This document shows, in pieces, positions 1-6,705 of a DNA stretch of 15,358 nt. The translations under genes and the position numbers were made by a program. The DNA is from Acidisphaera sp035272265 (GTDB lineage Bacteria > Pseudomonadota > Alphaproteobacteria > Acetobacterales > Acetobacteraceae). The first letter of the stretch is position 1. The number at the start of each line of letters is the position of its first letter. The notes beneath the pieces were generated by a model that saw only the letters and a program-made list of their open reading frames with translations, did not search any database and was not told where the DNA came from. Location: positions 1 through 15,358 of the forward strand of contig DATEQV010000415.1 of the NCBI GenBank assembly GCA_035272265.1, written 5' to 3'.

Positions 1-177
1 GTGCTGGTTGCGATCGTGCGCAAACGGCTCCGGCTGGAGGCGCCTCTCTACACATTGCTGCAGGTCTTTTCGGTGGCGGTTTTTGAAAAGATCGAGATCC
101 AGACGGCATTCTCTCGCGAGGCCGACGGTTTCGAAGTTGCACAAGACGATAACCAATTGAATTTCCCAGGTTTTTAA
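1..177 (+). CDS. IS4-family transposase, C-terminal fragment
   Basis: The frame is open from the first base to a TAA at 175-177 and gives 58 residues. The stretch LVAIVRKRLRLEAPLYTLLQ, the following VFEKIEIQ and the C-terminal NQLNFPGF are recognisable as the end of the IS4-family transposases that carry an N-terminal DUF4372 domain. The catalytic DDE core lies upstream of the window, so nothing can be said about whether the element is intact. The next bases, CCGGACAGTAGTG, resemble the terminal inverted repeat that usually follows directly after the stop codon in this group. The GTG at base 1 is an internal valine, not a start. The family call rests on recalled sequence similarity. Confidence 0.8.
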   Translation: MLVAIVRKRLRLEAPLYTLLQVFSVAVFEKIEIQTAFSREADGFEVAQDDNQLNFPGF

Positions 178-190
178 CCGGACAGTAGTG
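1..190 (+). mobile_element. right end of an IS4-family insertion sequence
   Basis: The transposase tail runs to 177. It is followed by about 13 bases (178-190) that look like the right terminal inverted repeat. The left end is outside the window, so neither the matching repeat nor the target duplication can be checked. The boundary at about 190 is inferred from the usual layout of this group and could be off by several bases. Confidence 0.55.
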
Positions 191-402
191 ACCAGGAGAC
201 ATTCATCGAGCGCTTCGAGGCGTTGCGGCCAGTCGTTGACCGAACGCCCATCGCAAGGGTGCTTAGCTGCCACGTGCGCGCGACCGTCGCTGGAGAGGTG
301 TTGATCACTTTTGCCAGTCGCGATGAGACGTTCGGACCTTACGTTTGCTCATCCGTTGTCGTGGCAAAACTCAGGGAACTGCTAGAGCAAGAGGGTCGAT
401 AG
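191..402 (+). pseudogene. 3' remnant of an unknown host gene cut by the IS
   Basis: After the transposase stop, the same frame is open again from 178 to a TAG at 400-402, about 70 codons beyond the presumed IS end. There is no ATG near its beginning; the only possible starts are internal TTG or GTG codons. The product has a plausible soluble composition, with a helix (IERFEALRPVVDR), a strand-rich middle (GEVLITFASRDE) and a final helix (VVVAKLRELLEQEG). I do not recognise the family. The simplest reading is that this is the C-terminal part of a gene whose 5' part lies on the other side of the insertion. It could also be chance open frame. Confidence 0.4.
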
Positions 403-549
403 ACGCTTGGCTCGCGGCTGCGCGAGATCAGCGTCGGCCGTCCCGTTCAACATAATGACCCGGAGGACCCTCAAGCTCGTCCGCGGGAACTGGGCCGCCG
501 GCTTCGCAAGCTCCGTCTCCGAAAGCTCGTATTCCGGCCGCTTCCGCAT
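382..549 (-). CDS. small hypothetical protein, possibly TrfB/KorA-like
   Basis: This minus-strand frame of 55 codons begins with ATG at 549 behind a GAGAG about 6 bases upstream. It starts 28 bases after the stop of the minus-strand gene at 578-772, so the two could form a transcript. The pattern LSETEL..., FPRTS, then a hydrophobic strand and NGTADADLA, faintly recalls the TrfB/KorA-type helix-turn-helix proteins seen on plasmids and genomic islands. The second half of the helix-turn-helix is not convincing, and the protein ends abruptly in LSTLLL. Its last 21 bases overlap the convergent remnant ending at 402. It may be a decayed copy or not a gene at all. Confidence 0.28.
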   Translation of the reverse strand: MRKRPEYELSETELAKPAAQFPRTSLRVLRVIMLNGTADADLAQPRAKRLSTLLL

Positions 550-577
550 GGCGGTTCTCTCAACACGCGACAGTCCG

Positions 578-772
578 TCAGTCGTCTCGGTCTTCGACGT
601 AGGCGCAATGCGCGCACAGTCCCTTGTCGAAGAATATCTGTCGATCCGAGTATGGTATGTAAGTTGAACACACTCGGCAGCGTAGATTCTCCCTCTGAGC
701 TTTCCGCATCCAACCGGCTTCGGCCTGCTCTATCTCGTCCTTGGTTCTGGGTTCTTTCTGGGGTTCGGGCAT
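578..772 (-). CDS. small four-cysteine (zinc-ribbon-like) protein
   Basis: This minus-strand gene of 64 residues has an ATG at 772 and a clear GAGGAG ribosome-binding site 8 bases upstream. The N-terminal third is charged and probably helical. The C-terminal half carries CRVC at about residues 33-36 and CAHC at about 53-56, a CxxC...CxxC spacing typical of a single bound zinc. It ends in acidic residues (EDRDD). I do not recognise a named family and assign no function; such small ribbons are common in accessory regions and phage-derived DNA. The strong ribosome-binding site and the paired CxxC motifs argue that it is real. The plus-strand frame over the same bases has no such features. Confidence 0.6.
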   Translation of the reverse strand: MPEPQKEPRTKDEIEQAEAGWMRKAQRENLRCRVCSTYIPYSDRQIFFDKGLCAHCAYVEDRDD

Positions 773-845
773 TGCCGTAGCTCCTCAGTGGCGGACGGTT
801 TGAGAGGTGATTCACGTGGGTTAGAAGCATTGATTCTGGCCAGGG

Positions 846-860
846 CCCGGAAATGCCGGG
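846..860 (-). terminator. weak hairpin downstream of the toxin gene
   Basis: CCCGG and CCGGG are separated by five bases, 13 bases beyond the toxin stop codon. The stem is short and has no T-run on the minus strand, so termination here is only a possibility. Confidence 0.2.
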
Positions 861-872
861 TGCGGCCGTGAG

Positions 873-1202
873 TCACGCGGCCAGTCCGAGAAACACCAGC
901 ATCGCGCGGTTGAGGCGCGTCATGTCGGCGTCATCCATGTGTCCGACGCGCATCCCCAGCTTGGTCCGAGGAACCGTGTTGATCCTGTCGGCCATCAAGC
1001 GCGATGGCGTTCGCAGGCCGTTGCGTTCACTAGGTTCCACAAGCACGCGAAACAACGGGCTGTCGGCCGGGTTTGTCGTGAAGCCGCAGACGGTGATGGA
1101 CCTGGTTTCCGCAAAGCACTCGTCTTGCACGATCACGACAGGCCGAGGCTTCCCCGCGTAGTCTTTGCCGCCTGCGAGGGACCAGATCTCACCGCGCTTC
1201 AC
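873..1202 (-). CDS. mazF: MazF/PemK-family endoribonuclease toxin
   Basis: The protein has 109 residues, the normal length for the family. It shows the expected order of motifs: RGEIW at the N-terminus, then GKPRPVVIVQDE at about 17-28, which carries the conserved arginine loop, and PSRLMADRINTVPRTKLG in the second half, where the conserved Ser/Thr of the RNase site lies. Family members cleave mRNA at short sequences and are neutralised by the partner antitoxin. The start is a GTG at 1202 that overlaps the antitoxin stop as GTGA, so toxin translation is coupled to that of the antitoxin. No residue looks missing, so the toxin is probably functional. Cleavage specificity cannot be read from the sequence. 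Confidence 0.9.
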   Translation of the reverse strand: MKRGEIWSLAGGKDYAGKPRPVVIVQDECFAETRSITVCGFTTNPADSPLFRVLVEPSERNGLRTPSRLMADRINTVPRTKLGMRVGHMDDADMTRLNRAMLVFLGLAA

Positions 1203-1423
1203 TCGTCGTTCCAGACCGACACGGAATCGATGAAGGCCTGATCGTCCGCCTCGCCGGGGCTCTCCGCGACGAGCCGCGACTGGCGACGCGCTTCGGCGAT
1301 AAACTCGGGCGAATTCACATCCGGCAGCCAGAACTGCACCGGACGCAGCCCAGCAGCGCGCAGCCGCTCACGATGCTTGCGTACCTTGTCGCGCGACGGC
1401 GTTGCGGTCGGTCGGGTCGTCAT
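1199..1423 (-). CDS. mazE: MazE-type antitoxin (DUF3018 family)
   Basis: This 74-residue protein matches the small antitoxins annotated as MazE-family/DUF3018. It has a basic N-terminal stretch (DKVRKHRERLRAAGLRPVQ), then FWLPD, SPEFIAEARRQS and a C-terminal acidic tail that includes DDQAFIDSVS. The N-terminal half would bind operator DNA and the C-terminal tail would wrap the toxin, by analogy with the family. The ATG at 1423 has an AGGTGA ribosome-binding site. The gene is first in the operon, as expected for an antitoxin, and overlaps the toxin by four bases. A perfect palindrome over its promoter is the likely autoregulatory operator. Confidence 0.85.
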   Translation of the reverse strand: MTTRPTATPSRDKVRKHRERLRAAGLRPVQFWLPDVNSPEFIAEARRQSRLVAESPGEADDQAFIDSVSVWNDE

Positions 1424-1442
1424 GGTTCACCTGCAAACCTCG

Positions 1443-1476
1443 GGTTACATGTAACCTACGCGGCCAGTTCCGTCAA
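1443..1476 (-). promoter_or_regulatory. mazEF promoter with palindromic operator
   Basis: The sequence GGTTACATGTAACC at 1443-1456 is a perfect 14-bp palindrome, 20 bases upstream of the antitoxin ATG. On the minus strand a -35 box TTGACG (1471-1476) and a -10 box TACATG (1448-1453) are separated by 17 bases, which places the palindrome over the -10. Binding of the antitoxin or the complex there would block RNA polymerase, the usual autoregulation of such modules. The promoter boxes are by eye; the palindrome is certain. The site is also only 46 bases upstream of the divergent trpG start. Confidence 0.6.
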
Positions 1477-1502
1477 CGCTCGGCCTGTGGTTTGCTGACG
1501 CC

Positions 1503-2099
1503 ATGATCCTCCTGATCGACAACTACGACAGCTTCACCTTCAACCTCGTCCACTTCCTGGGCGATCTCGGCGCGGTCTGCCGCGTGGTGCGCAATGACGC
1601 GATCACGCCCGAGGAGGCGCTGGCGATGAACCCCGAGGCGATCGTGCTGTCGCCCGGCCCCTGCACGCCCAACGAGGCCGGCATCTGCCTGGCGCTGATC
1701 GCCGCGGCGGCCGGGCATGTCCCGGTCCTCGGCGTCTGCCTGGGGCATCAGGCGATCGGGCAGGTGTTCGGCGGCGAGGTCACGCGAGGGCCGGTGCCGA
1801 TGCACGGCAAGACCAGCCAGATCCACCACCAGAACACCGACATCTTCGCCGGCCTGCCGACGCCGTTCGAGGCGACGCGCTACCACAGCCTGATCGTGCG
1901 CCGCGACACGCTGCCCGCCGACCTGATCCCGACCGCCTTCACCGACGACGGCATCGTCATGGGCCTGCGCCACCGCGCGCTGCCGATCTTCGGCGTGCAG
2001 TTCCACCCGGAGAGCATCGCCACGCATCACGGCCACGACCTGCTGGCCAACTTCCTGGCGATCGCCCGCGGCAGCAACGCGCCGGCGCGCGCCGCCTGA
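1503..2099 (+). CDS. trpG: anthranilate synthase glutamine amidotransferase subunit
   Basis: This class I glutamine amidotransferase supplies ammonia from glutamine to the TrpE chorismate-converting subunit. The 198 residues are the full usual length. The start LLIDNYDSFTFNL is typical of TrpG/PabA. The oxyanion loop SPGPCTPNEAG is at 50-60, the nucleophile Cys79 is in GVCLGHQAIG, and His168 and Glu170 lie in FGVQFHPESI. TrpG and PabA cannot be fully separated by sequence, but trpD and trpC directly downstream support tryptophan synthesis, and the subunit may also serve folate synthesis. No strong ribosome-binding site is visible. trpE is not in the window; upstream there is only the divergent toxin-antitoxin pair. 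Confidence 0.95.
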   Translation: MILLIDNYDSFTFNLVHFLGDLGAVCRVVRNDAITPEEALAMNPEAIVLSPGPCTPNEAGICLALIAAAAGHVPVLGVCLGHQAIGQVFGGEVTRGPVPMHGKTSQIHHQNTDIFAGLPTPFEATRYHSLIVRRDTLPADLIPTAFTDDGIVMGLRHRALPIFGVQFHPESIATHHGHDLLANFLAIARGSNAPARAA

Positions 2100-2105
2100 G
2101 ACGCG

Positions 2106-3179
2106 GTGTCCACCAACCTCAAGCCCGTCCTCGCCCGCCTCGCCCTCGCGAAGACGCTGACCGAGGCCGAGGCCGAGGAGGCGTTCGGCATCATCATGGC
2201 CGGCGAGGCCACGCCGGCGCAGATCGCCGGCCTGCTGATGGCGATGCGCGTGCGCGGCGAGACCGTCGCCGAGATGACCGGCGCGGTGCGGGCGATGCGC
2301 GCGCGGATGATCGGCGTCGCCGCCCCCGAGGGCGCGATCGACGTCTGCGGCACCGGCGGCGACGGCGCGGGCACGCTGAACGTCTCGACCGCCGTGACCT
2401 TCGTGCTCGCCGGCCTCGGCGTGCCGGTCGCCAAGCACGGCAACCGGGCGCTGAGTTCGCGTACCGGCGGGGCCGACGTGCTGACGGCTCTCGGCGTGGA
2501 CGTCGACGTGCCGCTCGAGCGGCTGCCCGCCATCCTGCGCGCCGCCGGCTGCGCCTTCCTGTTCGCGCCGCGCCATCACGCCGCGCTGCGCCACGCCGCG
2601 GGCCCTCGCGTCGAGCTCGGCACGCGCACGATCTTCAACCTGCTCGGCCCGATGGCGAACCCGGCCAATGTCCGCCGCCAGCTGACCGGCGTGTTCGATC
2701 CCGTCTGGGCCGAGCCGATGGCCGAGACGCTCGGCCGGCTCGGGACCGAGAAGGCCTGGATCGTCCACGGACAGGGGCTCGACGAGCTGACGCTCGCCGG
2801 CCCAAGCGAGGTGGTGGAACTGCAAGCGGGTCAGGTCCGCCGGTTCACGGTGCTGCCGGAACAGGCCGGACTGCCGCGCGCGCCCATCGAGGCGATCCGC
2901 GGCGGCGACGCGGTGGAGAACGCGGCGGCACTGACGGCGTTGTTGCGCGGCATGCGCGGGCCGTATCGCGATACCGTCGTCCTGAATGCGGCCGCCGCGC
3001 TGATCGTCGCCGGGCGGACGGCCGACCTCGCCGAGGGCGCACGCCGCGCCGAGGCGGCCCTTGACGGCGGGGCGGCCTTGGCCGCGTTGGAGGCACTGCG
3101 GCGGGCGACGGGACCTGACGGCCTCCGCCCGACCGCCGACGGATCGTCTTCCGTCGCGTTGGACACGGCCGGCGAGTGA
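2106..3179 (+). CDS. trpD: anthranilate phosphoribosyltransferase
   Basis: The enzyme joins anthranilate to phosphoribosyl pyrophosphate, the second committed step of tryptophan synthesis. The 357 residues show the N-terminal helical domain, then the diphosphate-binding loop GTGGDGAGTLNVST (82-95), KHGNRALSSRTGGADVL (110-126), the arginine of GPRVELGTRTIFNLLGP that contacts anthranilate (about 168), and the metal-binding Asp226-Glu227 pair in GLDELT. The start is GTG at 2106, six bases after the trpG stop. The family more often has SSRSGSADVL where this protein has SSRTGGADVL, a mild change. The C-terminal 15 residues are low-complexity and probably disordered. Confidence 0.96.
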   Translation: MSTNLKPVLARLALAKTLTEAEAEEAFGIIMAGEATPAQIAGLLMAMRVRGETVAEMTGAVRAMRARMIGVAAPEGAIDVCGTGGDGAGTLNVSTAVTFVLAGLGVPVAKHGNRALSSRTGGADVLTALGVDVDVPLERLPAILRAAGCAFLFAPRHHAALRHAAGPRVELGTRTIFNLLGPMANPANVRRQLTGVFDPVWAEPMAETLGRLGTEKAWIVHGQGLDELTLAGPSEVVELQAGQVRRFTVLPEQAGLPRAPIEAIRGGDAVENAAALTALLRGMRGPYRDTVVLNAAAALIVAGRTADLAEGARRAEAALDGGAALAALEALRRATGPDGLRPTADGSSSVALDTAGE

Positions 3180-3191
3180 CGAGAGGAGTTC

Positions 3192-4040
3192 ATGGATAGC
3201 CTGACCGACGGGGCGCCGGCCGATATCCTCGCGCGCATCTGCGACGAAACACGGGCCGAGACCGCCCGGCGCCGCGAGGCGGTGAGCCTCGAGGCGATGC
3301 GGTCCAAGGCGGCGTCCATGCCGCCGACGCGCGGGTTCAGTGAAGCTTTGATGGCGCGGACCACGCAGGGCGGCGTCGGGCTGGTCGCCGAGATCAAGCG
3401 CGCCTCACCCTCCGGCGGCGTGATCCGTCCCGACTTCGACCCGCCTGCGCTTGCGCGTGCCTATGCCGAGGCGGGTGCCGCCTGCCTGTCCGTGCTGACC
3501 GACGCGCCGTACTTCCAGGGCAGCCCGGAGCACCTGAAGGCGGCGCGCGCCGCCGTGGCGCTGCCGGTGCTGCGCAAGGACTTCATTTTAGAGGAATATC
3601 AGATCTACGAGACTCGCATGATGGGCGCCGACTGCATGCTGCTCATCATGGCCGCACTCACCGACAAGCTCGCGAGGGACCTGGAGGAGGTCGCCCGCTC
3701 GCTCGACCTCGACGTGCTGGCGGAGGTGCACGACCGGCGCGAACTGGATCGGGCACTCGGCCTGCAGACCAAGCTGATCGGCATAAACAACCGCGATCTC
3801 AAGACGTTGAAGACCGATCTTGCGGTATCAGAGGAGCTGGCGCCGTTCGTCCCGCCGGACCGGTTCCTGGTCAGCGAGAGCGGGATCCGGACCCATGCCG
3901 ACGTGCGCCGCCTGATGCAGGCAGGGGTGCATTGCTTCCTGGTCGGCGAGAGCCTGATGCGCGAGCCGGACGTCGCCGCGGCGACGCGAGCGCTGCTGGG
4001 CAACATGGCCTCGCCGGTGCCGCCGGACGCCGCCGTGTGA
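3192..4040 (+). CDS. trpC: indole-3-glycerol phosphate synthase
   Basis: This TIM-barrel enzyme closes the indole ring from the product of phosphoribosylanthranilate isomerase. Its 282 residues are slightly longer than the family average because of a short C-terminal tail. Catalytic residues are visible: Lys69 in EIKRASPSGG, Lys129 in LRKDFI, Glu178 in AEVHD, Asn200 in INNRDL, and the phosphate-binding SESGI at 228-232. The ATG at 3192 has a good GAGAGGAG ribosome-binding site, 12 bases after the trpD stop. It is a monofunctional TrpC with no TrpF fusion. Its stop overlaps the moaC start by four bases. Confidence 0.97.
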   Translation: MDSLTDGAPADILARICDETRAETARRREAVSLEAMRSKAASMPPTRGFSEALMARTTQGGVGLVAEIKRASPSGGVIRPDFDPPALARAYAEAGAACLSVLTDAPYFQGSPEHLKAARAAVALPVLRKDFILEEYQIYETRMMGADCMLLIMAALTDKLARDLEEVARSLDLDVLAEVHDRRELDRALGLQTKLIGINNRDLKTLKTDLAVSEELAPFVPPDRFLVSESGIRTHADVRRLMQAGVHCFLVGESLMREPDVAAATRALLGNMASPVPPDAAV

Positions 4041-4513
4041 GCGGCCTGACGCATTTCGACAAGGCCGGCGCGGCGGTGATGGTGGACGTCTCCGCCAAGG
4101 CGGAGACGACGCGGGAGGCGACCGCCAAGGCCCGCGTGGTCATGCAGCGCGCGACGCTGGACGTCATCGCCCGGGGCGAGGCGGCCAAGGGCGACGTGCT
4201 CGGGGTGGCCCGGCTGGCCGGCATCATGGCGGCGAAGCGGACGGCCGACCTGATCCCGCTGTGCCATCCGATGCGGCTGTCCGCGGTCACGGTGGACTTG
4301 GTGCCCGATCCCGCGGGAAGTGCGGTGGAGATCGCCGCGACGGTGCGCACCACGGCGCGCACGGGCGTGGAGATGGAGGCGCTGACGGCGGCCTCGGTCG
4401 CGGCGCTGACCGTGTATGACATGTGCAAGGCGGTCGATCGTGGCATGCGCATCGAGGCGCTGCGCGTGACGCACAAATCCGGCGGGAAGTCGGGCGACTT
4501 CGCGCAGCCATGA
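4037..4513 (+). CDS. moaC: cyclic pyranopterin monophosphate synthase
   Basis: MoaC converts the cyclic GTP intermediate made by MoaA into cyclic pyranopterin monophosphate, the first stage of molybdenum cofactor synthesis. The 158 residues from the GTG at 4037 match the normal size. Motifs are LTHFD at the N-terminus, MVDVSAK, LIPLCHP, GVEMEALTAASVAALTVYDM and the C-terminal KSGGKSG, all hallmark segments. I chose the GTG because it overlaps the trpC stop (GTGA) and starts the conserved sequence; an ATG at 3932 would add 35 arginine- and alanine-rich residues read out of frame inside trpC. Translation is probably coupled to trpC. Finding moaC inside a trp operon is a known alphaproteobacterial arrangement. 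Confidence 0.96.
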   Translation: MSGLTHFDKAGAAVMVDVSAKAETTREATAKARVVMQRATLDVIARGEAAKGDVLGVARLAGIMAAKRTADLIPLCHPMRLSAVTVDLVPDPAGSAVEIAATVRTTARTGVEMEALTAASVAALTVYDMCKAVDRGMRIEALRVTHKSGGKSGDFAQP

Positions 4514-4523
4514 ACGGCGTCCG

Positions 4524-5723
4524 ATGATCAGCGTCGAGGAGGCACGCGAGCGCATCCTCGCTGGCCTCGTCCCTCTGGCCGCCGAGATCGTCGCGCTGTC
4601 GGAGGCGTGGGGCAGGGTGGCGGCGCGCGATGTGCGCGCCCGGCTGATGCAGCCGCCGGCCGATGTCTCCGCCATGGACGGCTACGCGGTGCGGGCCGCC
4701 GACGGCGTGCTCGGCGCGCGGCTGCGTGTGATCGGCGCGGCGCCGGCCGGCCATCCGTTCGCGGGCCTGGTCGGGCCGGGTCAGGCGGTGCGGATCTTCA
4801 CCGGCGGCGTCGTTCCCGACGGTGCGGATTCGATCCTGTTGCAGGAGGACGCGGCGAGCGACGGCGACAGCGTCACCGTCAACGAGGCCGTCCGGGAGGG
4901 ACGGCACATCCGGCGTGCGGGCAAGGACTTCGCCGTGGGCGACGTGCTGGTGTCCGCCGGGCGCCGCATGACGCCGCGCGACGTGGGCCTCGCAGCGGCC
5001 GGCAATCATCCGTGGGTCGAGGTGCATCGACGGCCCGAGGTCGTGCTGCTGGCGACAGGGGACGAGATCGTCTTCCCCGGCGAAGCGATCCCCCAGGGCG
5101 GCATCGTCAGCTCCAACGTGCACGCGCTGGCCGCGATGGCGCGCGCGGCCGGCGCGTTGCCGACGATCCTGCCGGTCGCACCCGACGACGAGGCGGCCAT
5201 CGGCGCGGCGGCCGACGCGGCGGTGCGCGCCGACCTGCTGGTCACCACCGGCGGTGCGAGCGTGGGCGACCACGACCTCGTGCAGTCGGGACTGGCCGCG
5301 CGGGGGATGACGCTCGACTTCTGGAAGATCGCCATGCGGCCGGGCAAGCCGCTGATCCACGGGCGGATCGGAACGACGCCCGTGCTCGGGCTGCCCGGCA
5401 ATCCGGTCAGCGCGTTCGTCTGCGCGCTGCTGTTCCTGTTGCCGGCAGTGCGGCGCCTGTCGGGCGAGTCCGCGACCGATCCGTCGGCGGAGCGCGCGGT
5501 GCTCGGCGCGCCGTTGCCCGCCAACGATCGCCGCGCCGATTTCCTGCGCGCGTTCCTGCAGCCCGGCGATCCGCCGGTGGCAACGCCGGCTGCGGTTCAG
5601 GACTCGTCGATGCTGGCGACGCTCGCGCACAGCGATGCGCTGATCCTCCGCGCTCCTTTCGCGCCCGCACTGGATGCGGGCGCGGAGGTCGAGGTGCTGA
5701 GTTTCGCCGCGCTGGGCCTTTGA
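4524..5723 (+). CDS. moeA: molybdopterin molybdotransferase MoeA
   Basis: MoeA inserts molybdate into adenylated molybdopterin, the last step of cofactor assembly. The 399 residues have the classic layout: DVSAMDGYAVR at 47-57, the FTGG of domain 1 at about 92-95, ATGDEI at 177-182, TTGGASVGDHD at 241-251, and MRPGKPLIHGRIG followed by LGLPGNPVSAFV, the signature of the MPT-binding domain. The C-terminal beta-barrel domain follows from about 315. The gene begins 10 bases after moaC and is the last of the trp-moa unit; 113 bases then separate it from lexA. It is a full-length, ordinary member with no MogA fusion. Confidence 0.96.
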   Translation: MISVEEARERILAGLVPLAAEIVALSEAWGRVAARDVRARLMQPPADVSAMDGYAVRAADGVLGARLRVIGAAPAGHPFAGLVGPGQAVRIFTGGVVPDGADSILLQEDAASDGDSVTVNEAVREGRHIRRAGKDFAVGDVLVSAGRRMTPRDVGLAAAGNHPWVEVHRRPEVVLLATGDEIVFPGEAIPQGGIVSSNVHALAAMARAAGALPTILPVAPDDEAAIGAAADAAVRADLLVTTGGASVGDHDLVQSGLAARGMTLDFWKIAMRPGKPLIHGRIGTTPVLGLPGNPVSAFVCALLFLLPAVRRLSGESATDPSAERAVLGAPLPANDRRADFLRAFLQPGDPPVATPAAVQDSSMLATLAHSDALILRAPFAPALDAGAEVEVLSFAALGL

Positions 5724-5750
5724 TACCGGGGCTCTGACTGCGACCAACGC

Positions 5751-5780
5751 TTGACGTGCCCGCGCGAACCAACCTAGAAC
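5751..5780 (+). promoter_or_regulatory. predicted lexA promoter
   Basis: A -35 box TTGACG at 5751-5756 (five of six bases) and a -10-like TAGAAC at 5775-5780 (four of six) are separated by 18 bases. The first LexA box lies over the spacer and -10, the expected place for repression. The boxes are by eye. Confidence 0.45.
5766..5780 (+). promoter_or_regulatory. LexA box 1 (GAAC-N7-GAAC)
   Basis: GAAC at 5766-5769 and GAAC at 5777-5780 form the direct repeat known as the alphaproteobacterial SOS box. It sits 57 bases upstream of the lexA start and overlaps the predicted -10, so LexA would repress its own gene. Confidence 0.85.
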
Positions 5781-5788
5781 ACGGGTCT

Positions 5789-5803
5789 GTTTCCAGTTTG
5801 TTC
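5789..5803 (+). promoter_or_regulatory. LexA box 2 (GTTT-N7-GTTC)
   Basis: GTTT at 5789-5792 and GTTC at 5800-5803 form a second direct repeat in the reverse-complement orientation, with one departure from GTTC. It lies nine bases after box 1, near the predicted transcription start. Two boxes suggest cooperative or tighter autorepression. Confidence 0.6.
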
Positions 5804-5836
5804 CCCGCTCGGTCGGCTACGGCGCTGGAGTTACCC

Positions 5837-6550
5837 ATGTTGACTCGCAAGCAGCACGAGCTGCTCGTCTTCATCGACCGCCATCTCAAGGAAACCGGCT
5901 TCTCCCCGTCGTTCGAGGAGATGAAGGACGCGCTGCAGCTGCGATCGAAGTCGGGCATTCATCGCCTGATCTCGGGCCTGGAGGAGCGCGGGTTCCTGCG
6001 CCGCCGCCATCATCGGGCGCGCGCGCTCGAAGTCGTGCGGCTGCCCGATGATTTGCGGCAATCCGAGCGGACCGCGGAGCGGGCGCCGGCGCCCGGCTTC
6101 GCGCCGAACGTCATCCAGGGTGATTTCAAGGCGCGGCTGTCGGGCGTGCGCACCGCCGGCACGGCGGCCGCGGTGCAGTTGCCGATGTACGGCCGCATCG
6201 CCGCCGGCCTGCCGATCGAGGCGATGCGCGACACGCCGGCGCAGGTCGAGGTGCCGGCCGCGCTGCTGGGTGACGGCGAGCACTACGCACTCGAAGTGTC
6301 GGGCGATTCGATGGTCGATGCCGGCATCCTGGACGGCGACACCGTCATCATCCGCCGCGGCGACACCGCCGAGACCGGCGAGATCGTCGTCGCCCTCGTC
6401 GACGAGACCGAGGTCACGCTGAAGCGACTGCGGCGTCGCGGCAATTCCGTCGCGCTCGAACCGGCGAACCAGACGCACAAGGTGCAGATCTTCCCCGGGG
6501 ATCGGGTGCGCGTGCAGGGCCGGCTCGTCGCGCTGCTGCGGCAGTACTGA
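5837..6550 (+). CDS. lexA: SOS repressor LexA
   Basis: LexA represses DNA-damage genes and cleaves itself when stimulated by RecA filaments. The 237 residues from the ATG at 5837 begin with the winged-helix domain (MLTRKQHELLVFIDRHL..., GFSPSFEEMK, SKSGIHRLISGLEERGF), followed by a long linker at about 70-110 and the S24-type protease domain. The cleavage site is Ala123-Gly124 in YGRIAAGLP; the nucleophile is Ser158 in SGDSMVDAGI and the general base Lys196 in VTLKRL. An in-frame ATG codon does not occur upstream, and the GTG at 5756 is rejected because the added 27 residues would be encoded by the two LexA boxes. The linker is long, as usual in Alphaproteobacteria. Confidence 0.96.
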   Translation: MLTRKQHELLVFIDRHLKETGFSPSFEEMKDALQLRSKSGIHRLISGLEERGFLRRRHHRARALEVVRLPDDLRQSERTAERAPAPGFAPNVIQGDFKARLSGVRTAGTAAAVQLPMYGRIAAGLPIEAMRDTPAQVEVPAALLGDGEHYALEVSGDSMVDAGILDGDTVIIRRGDTAETGEIVVALVDETEVTLKRLRRRGNSVALEPANQTHKVQIFPGDRVRVQGRLVALLRQY

Positions 6551-6570
6551 GCCGCGCCGGCGCGAAGCTA

Positions 6571-6588
6571 GGCCGGCTCACCCCGGCC
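6571..6588 (+). terminator. hairpin after lexA
   Basis: GGCCGG and CCGGCC pair around a six-base loop, 21 bases after the lexA stop. No T-run follows, so it is a candidate terminator or mRNA-stabilising stem only. Confidence 0.3.
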
Positions 6589-6705
6589 ATAAGCCACCCT
6601 CGGTAAGTACTTCTATTTGCAGTCCGTTTCGGGGGCGGGGAACCGTGTCGCTCCCGGCCGCGTTCGCCGACCGGGTTGTTCTGTGTCGGAACGAGGATGA
6701 GTGCG

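Noticed and set aside
407..667. 86-codon plus-strand frame
   Set aside because: It overlaps the minus-strand CxxC protein that has a good ribosome-binding site, and its product (Ser/Val-rich, no motif) looks like a reverse reading of that gene.
853..1241. plus-strand frames of about 100 codons over the toxin gene
   Set aside because: They are antisense to a confident MazF and have no recognisable content.
1457..1502. trp leader peptide or attenuator before trpG
   Set aside because: Only 46 bases separate the palindrome from trpG, with no run of Trp codons and no leader-type alternative stems.
1473..2825. 450-codon open frame on the minus strand opposite trpG/trpD
   Set aside because: It is rich in Arg, Gly, Ala and His with no recognisable motif, and lies opposite two clearly real genes. 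Such antisense frames are expected at this G+C content.
3932..4036. upstream ATG for moaC
   Set aside because: The extra residues are an out-of-frame reading of the trpC end; the GTG overlapping the trpC stop gives the normal MoaC length.
4287..5747. 486-codon minus-strand frame opposite moaC/moeA, and the plus-strand frame 4607-5737
   Set aside because: Both are low-complexity Arg/Ala/Gly translations overlapping moeA, whose own product has all family motifs.
5756..5836. 27-codon N-terminal extension of lexA
   Set aside because: It would place both LexA boxes inside the coding sequence, and family similarity begins at MLTRKQHELL.
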